A DNA stretch of 64,000 bases from Byssochlamys sp. IMV 00236 (Eukaryota > Ascomycota > Eurotiomycetes > Eurotiales > Thermoascaceae): contig MSJH02000818.1 of NCBI GenBank assembly GCA_001931875.2, positions 482,959 to 546,958 of the forward strand, written 5' to 3'. The notes beneath the pieces are model-generated. The model worked only from the letters and a program-made list of their open reading frames with translations. It was not told where the DNA came from and ran no database searches. The position numbers and the translations under genes were made by a program. Positions 38,210-48,085 of this stretch are shown one piece after another (the first letter of the stretch is position 1; every line of letters starts with the position of its first letter).

Positions 38210-39705
38210 TGGGATGTCTATCCTGGCGTGAGAGGACCCTGCAAGCTAGGTCGTTTCGAAGGATCAAAGAAGGTTTCGTGGTTCTTGGACATCAAAGCGA
38301 GTATAGACAACGGCTGGGGCAAGGAATGAAGAGTCCCAAGTCGCAGGGTCTTCGGAGGGATTAAAGCAAAGACGATCGGTTGAACTATTTGCCGTCAGAG
38401 GGATATGCAAGCCATTCACAAGGTGCCCTGCATGCACGTCTCTTACTGCTTGGTAAAAGAAGAAACCTTGTGGGGAGAATGATGGCACTACTGTCGTCCA
38501 GATAATTGGAAGCACATGTCCGAAAAGGGAAAATGATATTCTCGTGATAAAAAAGAAGAAATAAAGAAAAAGGCCAAGTACCAACTGCAGGGATTCGCGG
38601 AATGAATTGGCCCCCATAGGATTCGGCATGCAGAAGCGTCGGGAACCGATAATAAAGGTTCCGGTCAAGCTCGTTATCAATGCAGGTTCAATGATCACAG
38701 CGGGCCGCTAGTCAACTCTTTTCCTATCTCAAGGTCTCACCAAGAGGCCACACTAAGCAGCCAAGAAGGGCCGTTTTCTTCGTTTGAACCTTTCTTTTCA
38801 GCTACCAAGTCTCGGCGAATGAGCTGTCAACATACAGGGCTAGACAAAGGTTAAATTGTTTCGCATATGGTGTGATAGTACATTATCCCACACGAAGGAT
38901 CCGCGACATTTGTTGTTCAGGAAACCAGGCTGAAGAGATTATGCCACTGATATATGGACCAGTGTGCGAAACATTCCAGAACCCAACGGTCTAGGCAGTA
39001 AATCAAGCACCAACTGCTGCCCGAGCCCGATAATTGGGATGGAGGGCGATACATGCGGATGTAACCAAGGCGAGTCCACCAGCAACACGATCTTCCTTTG
39101 ATCTTCCGGCCCGCCATGGATGCATTGGCTTGGCAATTCTTGGCGAAATGATCATCTACTCCCCGACTCCACTTATACAATGGCCTCCGAACTCCGCCAA
39201 GAAGATGCGATGAGACATTCAGCTGTTAGGTATGCTATCACGAAAAGACTAGGATTTTGTCCTTGACTAGTATCGGCCCAATTGCAACGATCTACGGAGA
39301 CAACGTGTGTGCTGGAGCAATCTAAACCAGCCATGTGAAAGCTACAGGAGCCCTCCTGAATCAGTACATGCTGCGGACAGGGTCCAAGATCCTACCATAT
39401 GTGGTACGATGAGACAGGATTCCTCTCACCAAAATAATGATAGGCGTGACGCACGCAGCTTACCAGCCCCGAAACCACATTTTCTTCAAAGATAAGGATC
39501 AGCGGGGAGTGTATCTGTAAGCGGAAAGATGTGGTTTTGTCGTGCTTGGTAGTTCCCTGGTCTACATGAGAGATCGTGGGCTGATGAAGGAGTGTTGTCA
39601 CAAAGGATGAGAGAGATAAAGCGGGCCAATATCCCCGAGGTAGAGACGCCTTGCAGTTCCATTTTCAACTCATCCTTCACCACTCCGTGGCAAAATCTAT
39701 TGAAG
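38210..39705. other. divergent promoter region of transporter and dioxygenase
   Basis: About 1.5 kb between the start codons of two divergent genes. Frames at 38264-38698 and 38917-39180 (minus) lack family resemblance. In-frame ATGs upstream of the dioxygenase start (39607) are discussed there. Confidence 0.4.
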
Positions 39706-40794
39706 ATGTCTTCTATCAGAAGGGTACCTCAGACAACTCCCGCATTACTTCCTTCTATCCTGGCACCTGCACGCCCATATGGCCCGCGGTCTCTGCCTTT
39801 GCTTGTGAACTCTCAGCCATCTCGAGGGTTGGTCGAAACCAAGAAGGCACGAAAGCCCGCCGTAGCCCCGGACCTTAGTGACCTGTACCAAGAGACGAAT
39901 TACTTGCGAAGTATCGTTCGAAGTATTCCATTTATCTTCGAGAAGCCTTCAGCCCCAGCCCCAGCACCAGCAACTCCCCAGAGCGCTGAGTTTCAGTTTC
40001 CCTTGGCAACACTCTTCAAGGCTCCCACACGCGAGCTCGGGCTCTCACTCAAAGATGCCTATCTCAGTGCATTATATGAGCATGGAATCGTCGGCATCGA
40101 GCTCGGGTTTGAAGATCCAGACAGTCAGTTCATCCTGGATGTTGTCAAGACACTTGGATTCGAGGCAGACACGCACTCCAACACTCAAGGTGCTCTCTGG
40201 GATGTCACATTTAAGCCTGAAGGTGTGCTGAGTACAGCCAATGGAAAGACGGCACACAGTATCTCGCATTCCCTGGGCGAGTTCGCTTGGCACACTGATG
40301 GTGCTTTTGAACAGAAGCCAACTCGCTTTTTTGGTTTCCATATCATTCATCCAGACAAGATGGGCGGCGGTGTCTTCCGGGTACTTAAAGCAGAAGACTT
40401 ATTCTCGCTGCTCTCTCCTTCGACCGTTGATGTCCTTACGAACTTCGAATTCGATCTCCGAGTACCTCCGGAATTCCACAAGGGAGTTGACACGGTGAAA
40501 GGAAAAGTCCTCCATATTGATAGTGAAGGCAAGCCATACGTCCGATACCGACGCGATATCTTTCTTGATCCGCCAAGCGCCAACAAGGCAGCATGTGATG
40601 CTGTGGCCGAACTTACACAACTCCTCAACGAACCAGAAAAGATTGGCGAGGCGGTCCCTTCGTTCGCATTCAAGGAGAACATGGTCTTGCTCATGGACAA
40701 TGCTCGGTTCCTGCACTCTCGGACAGACATCAAGGACCGGAGGCGCTGGTTGCGACGAGTAAGATTCCACGAGAATCCATCCATCAAGGCATGA
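39706..40794 (+). CDS. TauD/TfdA-type Fe(II)/2-oxoglutarate dioxygenase, probably mitochondrial
   Basis: A single-exon gene of 362 residues from the ATG at 39706. The first about 45 residues (MSSIRRVPQTTPALLPSILA) are rich in Arg and Ser and lack acids, like a mitochondrial presequence; an in-frame ATG at 39607 would add 33 residues and weaken that reading. The catalytic domain has the HxD pair at His196/Asp198 (EFAWHTDGAFEQKP), the distal His337 (DNARFLHSRTD) and an Arg-rich segment (RRRWLRRVRF) for 2-oxoglutarate, so the iron site is complete. TauD-family enzymes hydroxylate small acids such as taurine, trimethyllysine or gamma-butyrobetaine; the substrate here is unknown. A Pro-Ala run (APAPAPATP) lies before the domain. 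Confidence 0.85.
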   Translation: MSSIRRVPQTTPALLPSILAPARPYGPRSLPLLVNSQPSRGLVETKKARKPAVAPDLSDLYQETNYLRSIVRSIPFIFEKPSAPAPAPATPQSAEFQFPLATLFKAPTRELGLSLKDAYLSALYEHGIVGIELGFEDPDSQFILDVVKTLGFEADTHSNTQGALWDVTFKPEGVLSTANGKTAHSISHSLGEFAWHTDGAFEQKPTRFFGFHIIHPDKMGGGVFRVLKAEDLFSLLSPSTVDVLTNFEFDLRVPPEFHKGVDTVKGKVLHIDSEGKPYVRYRRDIFLDPPSANKAACDAVAELTQLLNEPEKIGEAVPSFAFKENMVLLMDNARFLHSRTDIKDRRRWLRRVRFHENPSIKA

Positions 40795-41142
40795 AGGCCC
40801 CGAGATGTCATCGTCGGTGGTCGTAGTCGTGCAAATATTTTTCGGTCTCCGATCTCTTTTAGCTATAGACCTTTTCTCTCTCTTCCTTTCTTTCTTTCTC
40901 CCTGACTTGAATGTGTCACATGATGTCGTCCCGATTCTATAGAAATCAATGAATGCAGTTTCCTGATCATCAGAGTCTTTACAGTAACAGCACTGGCGTA
41001 AGAATAAGAGTGAGACTCAGAAGGTACCCAGATAGCAAATATGTGCGACTTTCCCTTTCCGATGGAACCAAGAAGGTTCGGGGATGTCCTTGGACTTTAT
41101 GATATCCGCATCTGCTGCGTTGTGGATAGGCGAGATATAAGT

Positions 41143-41412
41143 TTATCTTCTGATATGAAATAAAGAGTTCAATTCATGATATTGGTAAGTATTTGCTTTC
41201 TTTGCTATTTGGCCAGCTTTAGCATCTGAATGCTTCTCTATCATTTTGAGCTTAACATAAGGGCTCCAATAAACTGCCCCACTATTATTTATTTCACCGA
41301 ATTTGAATTCCTTCCAAATATCATTGAACATTAGGTATTTAATTGGGATACATTGATCCTCTTGTTTTATTATATAATCCGAAAAAGTTGGTCTTGATTC
41401 TTCACTTATAGG
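41143..41412 (-). other. orphan AT-rich ORF fragment, coding-like
   Basis: On the minus strand an 89-codon frame opens after a TTCTTAG, which would serve as a splice acceptor, and runs to a TAA at 41143-41145. It contains YIIKQEDQCIPIKYLMFND, IWKEFKFGEINNSGAVYWSP and KANTYQYHELNSLFHIRR, a balanced composition unlike random translation. Its codons prefer A/T in third position, unlike the genes on either side. The only ATG that could start it lies in the middle. It may be the last exon of a gene whose 5' part is lost, or a fragment of a transferred or mobile element. It lies head-to-head with the NLR gene, 122 bases from that start codon. I do not recognise the family. Confidence 0.35.
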
Positions 41413-41534
41413 CTAAGAAAGCCAATGAGAATACACGAAGTGGCTCATCGCCCTAGCTTGTACTTCAGCAGCGGATAAGAGGCTGTAAGTACACTTCATT
41501 CACCAGAAATGTCAGCCTACCCCCATAAACCAAA

Positions 41535-44145
41535 ATGGATCCCTTAAGCGTAACAGCCAGCATAATCGCTCTTCTCCAAGCAGCAAATGCTGTGCTCTCT
41601 ATTTGCTACAACTACAACTGCTTCTCTACTGGCTCTTCATCAGGACTTTCAACTATTATCGATGAGATCTGCAGTCTCCGAAACGTGCTGGAGTCACTCG
41701 TGCGCCTTGCTCAAGAGGAGAACAAAAATTCCGCTCGTCTCCCCACTCTTAGACTCCTCTGTCAGCCTTTCGGCCCGCTGGCCATTGGGGTTGAAAAGCT
41801 GGAGTCGCTAGAAAGGCGGTTAACACCATCGAATTATTACGCTGGCCGGGTTCCGTCCAGACGACAGGCGTTTCTGCGAGCCTTGAGTTGGCCACTTAAA
41901 GAGGCAGAAAGTCGAAGAACTATCGAGCAGATTGCGTTGCTGAGGAGCACATTGAGCTTGGCTATTGATACAGATCAAACGTCAGTTTTCTATTTTCTTT
42001 ATTCATGTTCTTCATAATGATGAATCTAATGCATTTGTTCCGGGTATTAAGGAGGTTGATCCTCGCTATGCAGGACCTAACCGCCCAAAATAATGGCTTG
42101 CTAGCAGATACGCAGGAGCGTGTAGCAAATTTGCAACGAGCATCCTCGGATATCAGCAATGGTAAGGTTTTGATCAGCGACATATTAAGAAGTCGGCTAA
42201 TTTGAGTAGATTCTCAACGTCAAAAAATCCAGAGCTGGCTTGCAGCACCGGATGCATCTATGAACCATGAAGTTGCTCGCAGCAAGAAACATCCGGGGAC
42301 CGGAGAATGGTTTATTACAAGCACGGAGTTCCTGTCCTGGAAAGCCGATGCGTCCCAAGTTCTCTGGGTTTGTGGAATACCTGGATGCGGCAAGACGATT
42401 CTGAGTTCAACCATCATCGACCATCTACAGGATAACTGTTGCCACAATCCGCACAAAGTACTAACGTACTTTTACTTTGATTTCAATGACACTAAGAGAC
42501 AGTCGCCCGAGAATATGCTGCGAGGGGTTATTTCTCAGTTCATTTCCAAAAACAACAAGCTGCGTCCCTCCGTAGATAGTCTATTTGCTTCCAAGGGTGG
42601 ACATCAGCCGACTTTTCAAGAGCTACTACAGGTTCTCCGAGAACTTGTCCAAGAATACGACGAAGCTTTTCTTATCCTTGACGCCCTGGATGAATGCGTA
42701 AATAAACAACGCTTGTGGGAGTTCCTGCGCGAAATCGATGGTTGGGATACTGGACGATTGCATCTGCTGATTACAAGTCGTCAAGATGACGAAGCAGAAA
42801 TGCAGTTCAAGCGTCTATTGTTCGGGGCCAAGGTTGTTCTTCAGGGTACTTCTGTTGATATCGATATCCGTTCGTACGTGAAAGAAAGGCTCCAGTCGGA
42901 TCCCAAGTTGAAACGGTGGCAGCGGCGACCGGATCTGGCGGACGAAATCACAGAAACGATGGCAACTCATGCCAATGGGATGTAAGTTTGGTTTTATCAA
43001 GGAAAAGCTTTTAAGGGCTCACACTCTCCAGGTTCCGATGGGTTGCATGTCAGCTTGATGCCCTAGAGAATTGTCTAAACGTGTCTATGCTGCGTCAGGC
43101 GCTCTGCTGCCTTCCAAGGTCCTTGGATGCCATGTACACAGAGGCGCTTTGTCGAATCAACAAGGATTACTCAGGGCTCGTTTCAATGGTTCTACAATGG
43201 CTCACCTATTCCACACGACCATTAAGCATAGAGGAACTAGCCGAAATAGCCACGGTAGACCTCGCATCCACAACTAGATTTGATCCCGATAGACGATTCC
43301 TCGATCCAAGAGACATTCTCGGCCTATGTCCCAGCATATTTGTGACAACGACACCTGGGAACCCAGGGCTTGAGACACTCGAAGATGTCAATCACCAACA
43401 GATCAGACTTTCCCATTTCTCCGTCAAACAGTACCTGACCTCCTCGCAGATCCAGTCAGGACCAGCAAGCCAGTACGCTATCACGGAGAGTAAAGCCCAC
43501 GCATGCATTGCCAAAGTCTGTCTCGCATATCTCCTTCAATTCGACCGGCCATATACCACTATGCAAGACGTTGTCCAGTCATCTTTCCTGCTACGATATG
43601 CGACTAACTACTGGCCGCTGCACGCAAAACGAGCCGGCCTTGATGCGGACACTCTGTGTCCCATGATCATGGAGCTCTTCAGATTGGAGCCCGCTTATCT
43701 AAATTGGACTGCCTTTCTCGACGGATATACTCCTTTCAACGGGGATTGCTTTTCAGAAGATAATGATGACGGCCTCAATCACCCACCTCACCCCCTCTAC
43801 TATGCCTCCTCCTTTGGACTTGGTGATATTGCAAGGCAACTGATCAATACCAATGCCCCAATCGACAGCAAAGGTCTGGCGGGGACCGCTCTCGCGGCGG
43901 CATGTTTGTCAGGACATCTTGAGACGGTGCGGTTACTTCTGGATAATTCAGCTGATATTGATGCCCAAGGAGCTTTAGGTTCGCCTATTCTTCTTGCTGC
44001 TGGCCGTGGGCATATGGAGGTCGTTAAACTATTACTTGAAAGAGGGGCCGACGTTACTCAGCAAAGTGAAGGACAGACAGCGTTAGAGGAGGCAAGAAAG
44101 TATGGACACGAGGATGTTGCTCGTCTGCTGAGTTCTATACATTGA
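41535..44145 (+). CDS. fungal NLR: N-terminal STAND-associated domain, NACHT, ankyrin repeats
   Basis: Exons 41535-41980, 42052-42161, 42210-42981 and 43032-44145 give 813 residues; phases close. Residues 1-150 (MDPLSVTASIIALLQAANAV) resemble the fungal N-terminal domain of STAND proteins, related to Helo/HeLo cell-death domains. A NACHT ATPase follows: Walker A GIPGCGKT (241-248) and a Walker B-like FLILDALDEC (about 339-348), then a winged-helix region (LSIEELAEIATVDLA; RLSHFSVKQYLTS). From about residue 690, three to four ankyrin repeats end the protein (GTALAAACLSGHLETVRLLL; ILLAAGRGHMEVVKLLLERG). Such proteins act in heterokaryon incompatibility and defence-like programmed cell death; ankyrins sense the ligand and the N-domain executes. 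No key residue is missing. The ankyrin array is short and divergent rather than a string of near-identical repeats. Confidence 0.88.
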
Positions 44146-45859
44146 TTATTTACGACAATTGAATGCCTTTGAAATAAAAGCTTAAGCGATTAGCTCAGAT
44201 ATTCCATGGATCTCTTGTCAATTCATGTAGCATGGCCCGGCTTTTTCATACTGGGCATTTCTGTGAATATAATGACATGACATAACTGGTTTATCTCCAT
44301 ATCGGGGTGATGTACTTGCTTTCCCAGATGGTTTAGTAGAAGTCTCTCCTGAAAAGCGCGCTACGCAATAGAGGAGTCAGCTGTCCCCAATAGCTTTCAT
44401 ATATACCTAGTGAGTGGGTTATGGGAATGTCCATTTTACGGTAGATCATATGCCACAAATACACGTCAGTCATGTGCTCTTCAGGAATACTAGAATTTTT
44501 ATGGTACTTAGAGACAACGGAAAATGCTGTCTATATTTGCTATCTAGGTAGTTGAAATCGTGCTATTATAAGCTTGAGCTCTCTAGTTATTAGTGCGGCC
44601 CGTTCCCCCTGAAATGGCCAGTCTGCAATAGCCGAGCATAACTCGGTCTGGTCTTATATGAAGTACTGTAGTAACTATCGTATTATGTGTCTTAGACAGC
44701 TAAGAAAAAAAAAGTACTATAAAAAAGAAAGTGTACGAACTCCCTATCTAGGTAGCTAGGCAGGGAGTCTCGGGGGTACTATCATTCCTGGAGAAGTGGA
44801 CTTTCTTGTTGAAATGTCACGATATTTACTATCATAACTCGCTGAACCATTCAGCAAAGGGGGGAATCTCCGGTTTGGTCTCCCCGGATCCGAGATCTCT
44901 TAATTAGAGACCAGTAGACGAATTTCATCGAGGACCTCACGATCGTCCACGTGGTCTGTAAAACAACTCATTCGCGCCAATTTCGTCGCATAGCTATTAC
45001 CTTAAGAAACCATGAAATGCATTTTTAGCTGGGGTGACGTATTATGCAGGGTGCTTTTTTGAGAATCTTAGTCTAGAATTTGACGAGATCTCCGGGCAAG
45101 CGGGAGACAGCTTTGAAGTCTGAGCCTTGAGGTGATTATAATATCATTAAGTAGTTAGTTATAGTCATAAAAAAAGCAATCTGGGATTATAAGTAGGCTC
45201 AGAAGAGGATTGATAAGGTATTATGTGAGTAGAGTATGTATTTGGGTAACTATATCTGAAGTCTGCAAGATGGAGCTTCTCTCACTCTTGGATTCTTATG
45301 GATAGGATTCGCGTCACGCAATATTGACCGTGATATTGAGAACAACAAGACGCAATTCTCATAAGTCGAGACGAATCCCCCCACTTTACTAGAACAGAGC
45401 TATGTACAAGCATTGTTGCTAAGTACCTAAGTAGTGGCGTCCAGGACTAACGAGAAAGGCCAGAAGAGACAGAACAGCAAGTATGGTATAGAGCCACACA
45501 GACATCACAGGAGACTCAGCCTAGATCACCGACAACATTGAAACAAAATCGAATGAGAAAACAACGTCGATTCACCGACTTTCTGTCCGTTGGGACGAGA
45601 AGACCAGTAACAGGGATAGTTTGCTGACTCTAATCTGTCTATCGTTACCGTCGCCTAGTTTCGGGCCCCCACCGCGTCACGTACGTCCGAGCTCGGATGC
45701 GCCCATGGAACAGCTGCGATCTTCGTGACCTCGAGGCTTTTGAACGAACTAATTAAATATCATCTGCTGCGGTTTTCAACTTCGTTCTGCTTTACGATGA
45801 CTGCCGTCGTCCGTCCGAGGCCTCGAGTGTCTGCCTAGCCTCAAAGGAGCGCCGGAGCC
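44146..45859. other. AT-rich intergenic region without ORFs
   Basis: No frame over about 60 codons is present on either strand in 1.7 kb. The sequence is AT-rich with frequent CTAG and TAGTTA words. An imperfect 30-base palindrome lies at 44739-44768, with 12 of 15 positions paired. It may be decayed repeat DNA. The right end is the promoter of the next gene. Confidence 0.45.
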
Positions 45860-46114
45860 ATGGCGAGAATCAAACACGGGGTATTCTCCTGGGAGGATGT
45901 ATTGGCGCAACGATATCAGAGTAAGTGAGGTCTGTTCTCAGCACTAAATCCCATCCCTATCAGAGCTATCGTAGCATGGCTTTGGTGGTCTTGTGATGCC
46001 ATCCATCCCTGACATGTATGGAGAAAGATCCCTCTGCACTCATATACTATACGTGATGTATTCAAAACAGACATGTTCAATGTATTATTCTCCTATAGGA
46101 TCGAAGTTACTAAC

Positions 46115-47019
46115 ATGGGGAGTGAAGGTAATAAACCATCCGCCCTACCCAGACCGAGAAGACGCACACTTGCTGGTCAAGAGCACCCCGAGGAATCTCC
46201 GCAGTCCGATACGGAATCAGAAACACCGACGCAAGATGCATCTTTGCTCTTGACAAAGCTTTCTCCGGAAGTTCGATTAATCATATGGGAGCAAGTTCTG
46301 GGCGGAAGACGTCTGCATATCATCCAAAAATGCCGTAGGCGACTCTGTCACGTTAGCTGTCCGCTTCGTGAGTCCTGCGACATCTGTCGCGGCGGCCTCG
46401 CACAGCCTGCGAAGGATTGCGAGGTCCCGCACGACTGGGATCTGCTGTCATTACCAATGACATGCAAACAAATGTGCGTTGAACCGGTTCTAGGTGTTAC
46501 TTGATTGTCGCCTTGAGGATATGTTCCCGCTATTCCCAGCGGCTTGGATCTGACTTGAAAACTAGTTATCACGAGTCCATACATATGGTGTACTCGTTGA
46601 ATACGTTTGAGTTCAGCAACACTTGGTCTCTTACGTACCTGCGTCCTACCGTCCCGCAGGAGCGGTGGGACGAGATTCGCGCGGTGGAACTGAAATGGGC
46701 TTTCCCCGGCCACTGGCTTCCCAGTAAAGATCCCGTGAAGACGATCTACGTCTCCGCCGGTCGGCAGCAGTGGCTAGACACATGCAAGGCCATTACCAAG
46801 ATGAAGAACCTCCAAGCGTTTACCCTCTCTCTGACGGGGAACTGGTTCAGTGAGCCCGTGGAGAAGATCCCGGTCTTTCTTGAACCACTGCGGGATCTGA
46901 AACTGAAACAGCGCTGGAATGTGCAGCTTCCGGAACAGCCGTATTACATCAATGAGATCTCAGAGCTGAACGATACCATGCGAAAGAGAGGCGTTGATTG
47001 CTCGATACAGATCGCGTGA
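46115..47019 (+). CDS. DUF7730-type fungal protein, uncharacterised
   Basis: Exons 46115-46473 and 46566-47019 give 270 residues. The conserved features are LLTKLSPEVRLIIWEQVLGG, HDWDLLSLPMTCKQ joined across the intron to IYHESIHMVYSLNTFEFSN, and a C-terminal half ending in CSIQIA. This matches the F-box-like 2EXR/DUF7730 family that is expanded in filamentous ascomycetes and has no known function. The intron is required to join TCKQ to IYHES; reading through it stops at 46504. The start is uncertain: the ATG at 46115 is used here, but 46073 is in the same frame, and an exon at 45860-45920 (MARIKHGVFSWEDVLAQRYQ, good Kozak context, GTAAGT donor) can join in phase to an acceptor at 46070, adding about 35 residues. 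Confidence 0.7.
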
Positions 47020-47226
47020 TGTGATGCAGTTGAACCAAAGCTGATTTCCGTGACTTGATCTAACAGCAACTTGAATAGAACCAAAGCCTGCCCACGAAGC
47101 TTTGGTGTTTGGACGCATTTGAGATAGACATGTGTTAGGGCGCCTGGGTTAGAGTGTAACCATTTGCTTGTTTTGCTATAGCGCCTCACAATAGATGTGT
47201 TTGGAACTTCACACACGGGTGGTTAA

Positions 47227-47909
47227 CTAATCTAATGTAGTTTCGATTCCGAGTGCATAGAGTCCATCATCGTCTGGACATTCATCATATTTACGGGGAA
47301 GCATTGAATCTATCCGTTCTACCATATCACTACCAGCAGCAATTTCCCATTCAATCCAGTCAGACTGTGGTACGTGGCTGGTCTGTATAATCTGCATCTC
47401 CTGGATCGATTATCAAGCACCTGTCCGTGTTCTCGTCCCAGATAATGTTGTATCTTTAGAGGTCGTTGTGTACAAGACCACAGGAGTAAATTCCCGAATA
47501 GCCTTCCCGGGTGCATCCCGAATCCTGTCTCTCCTCCGGAGATCAAACGTATTCCAATCAGCAGATTTGTTCCAGGAGTCTTTTCTATTTAGAATGTACG
47601 TCATCTAGCCTTCAAGCATGTTGATTACCTCTTTGGCCTTAACCTCATGGCCAATATAACGCGGTGTGCATTTGGAGCCTTTCTACGTATCCTTGAACAT
47701 TTCAAATTGACAAGTAGACCAGATGCTAGGGGCGATTGACTTATAGATATAAAAATAAAATGATCGTGTTGAGAAAGATGATCTGGACCTGGCACAAGTT
47801 AAGTATCCAAACAAGGCAGGGGAAATGACTACTTATGACGGTCCGATCCGCTGTCCATGCGCATTGATCTCAACTGGAATGTGAATCTCTCCGCCTGTTG
47901 GTGAAGCAT
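47227..47909 (-). pseudogene. broken protein-kinase-like (APH/PKL fold) gene
   Basis: Minus-strand segments that resemble one protein appear in order: MLHQQAERFTFQLRS from 47909; KGSKCTPRYIGHEVKAKE near 47690; DWNTFDLRRRDRIRD; then GLVHNDL-stop-RYNIIWDE, which is the HxDxxxxN catalytic loop of kinase-like folds; CLIIDPGDADY, in the place of the metal-binding loop; and DWIEWEIAAGSDMVERIDS, which ends at a TAG at 47227-47229. At least three stops (two TAG, one TAA within the catalytic loop) and two frame changes break it, so it cannot make an active protein. Fungal genomes carry many such small kinase-like genes. It lies tail-to-tail with the DUF7730 gene. The segments are hand-translated; a database search would fix the family. 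Confidence 0.6.
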
Positions 47910-48085
47910 TTTGACCTTCTTGAAATGGCTAGTTTTAGGCGGGTCTGGAGCCGATAAGATAATGCGGAGGAACAATGGCACAAGCGACGAAGTACACTAG
48001 AGTACCTAAATACAAGAAGCCACTCCATCGCCTTCGTTGGCATCTCTTGATCTTCTCTGTCGTCTTGCATCTTGAAATAGTCACC

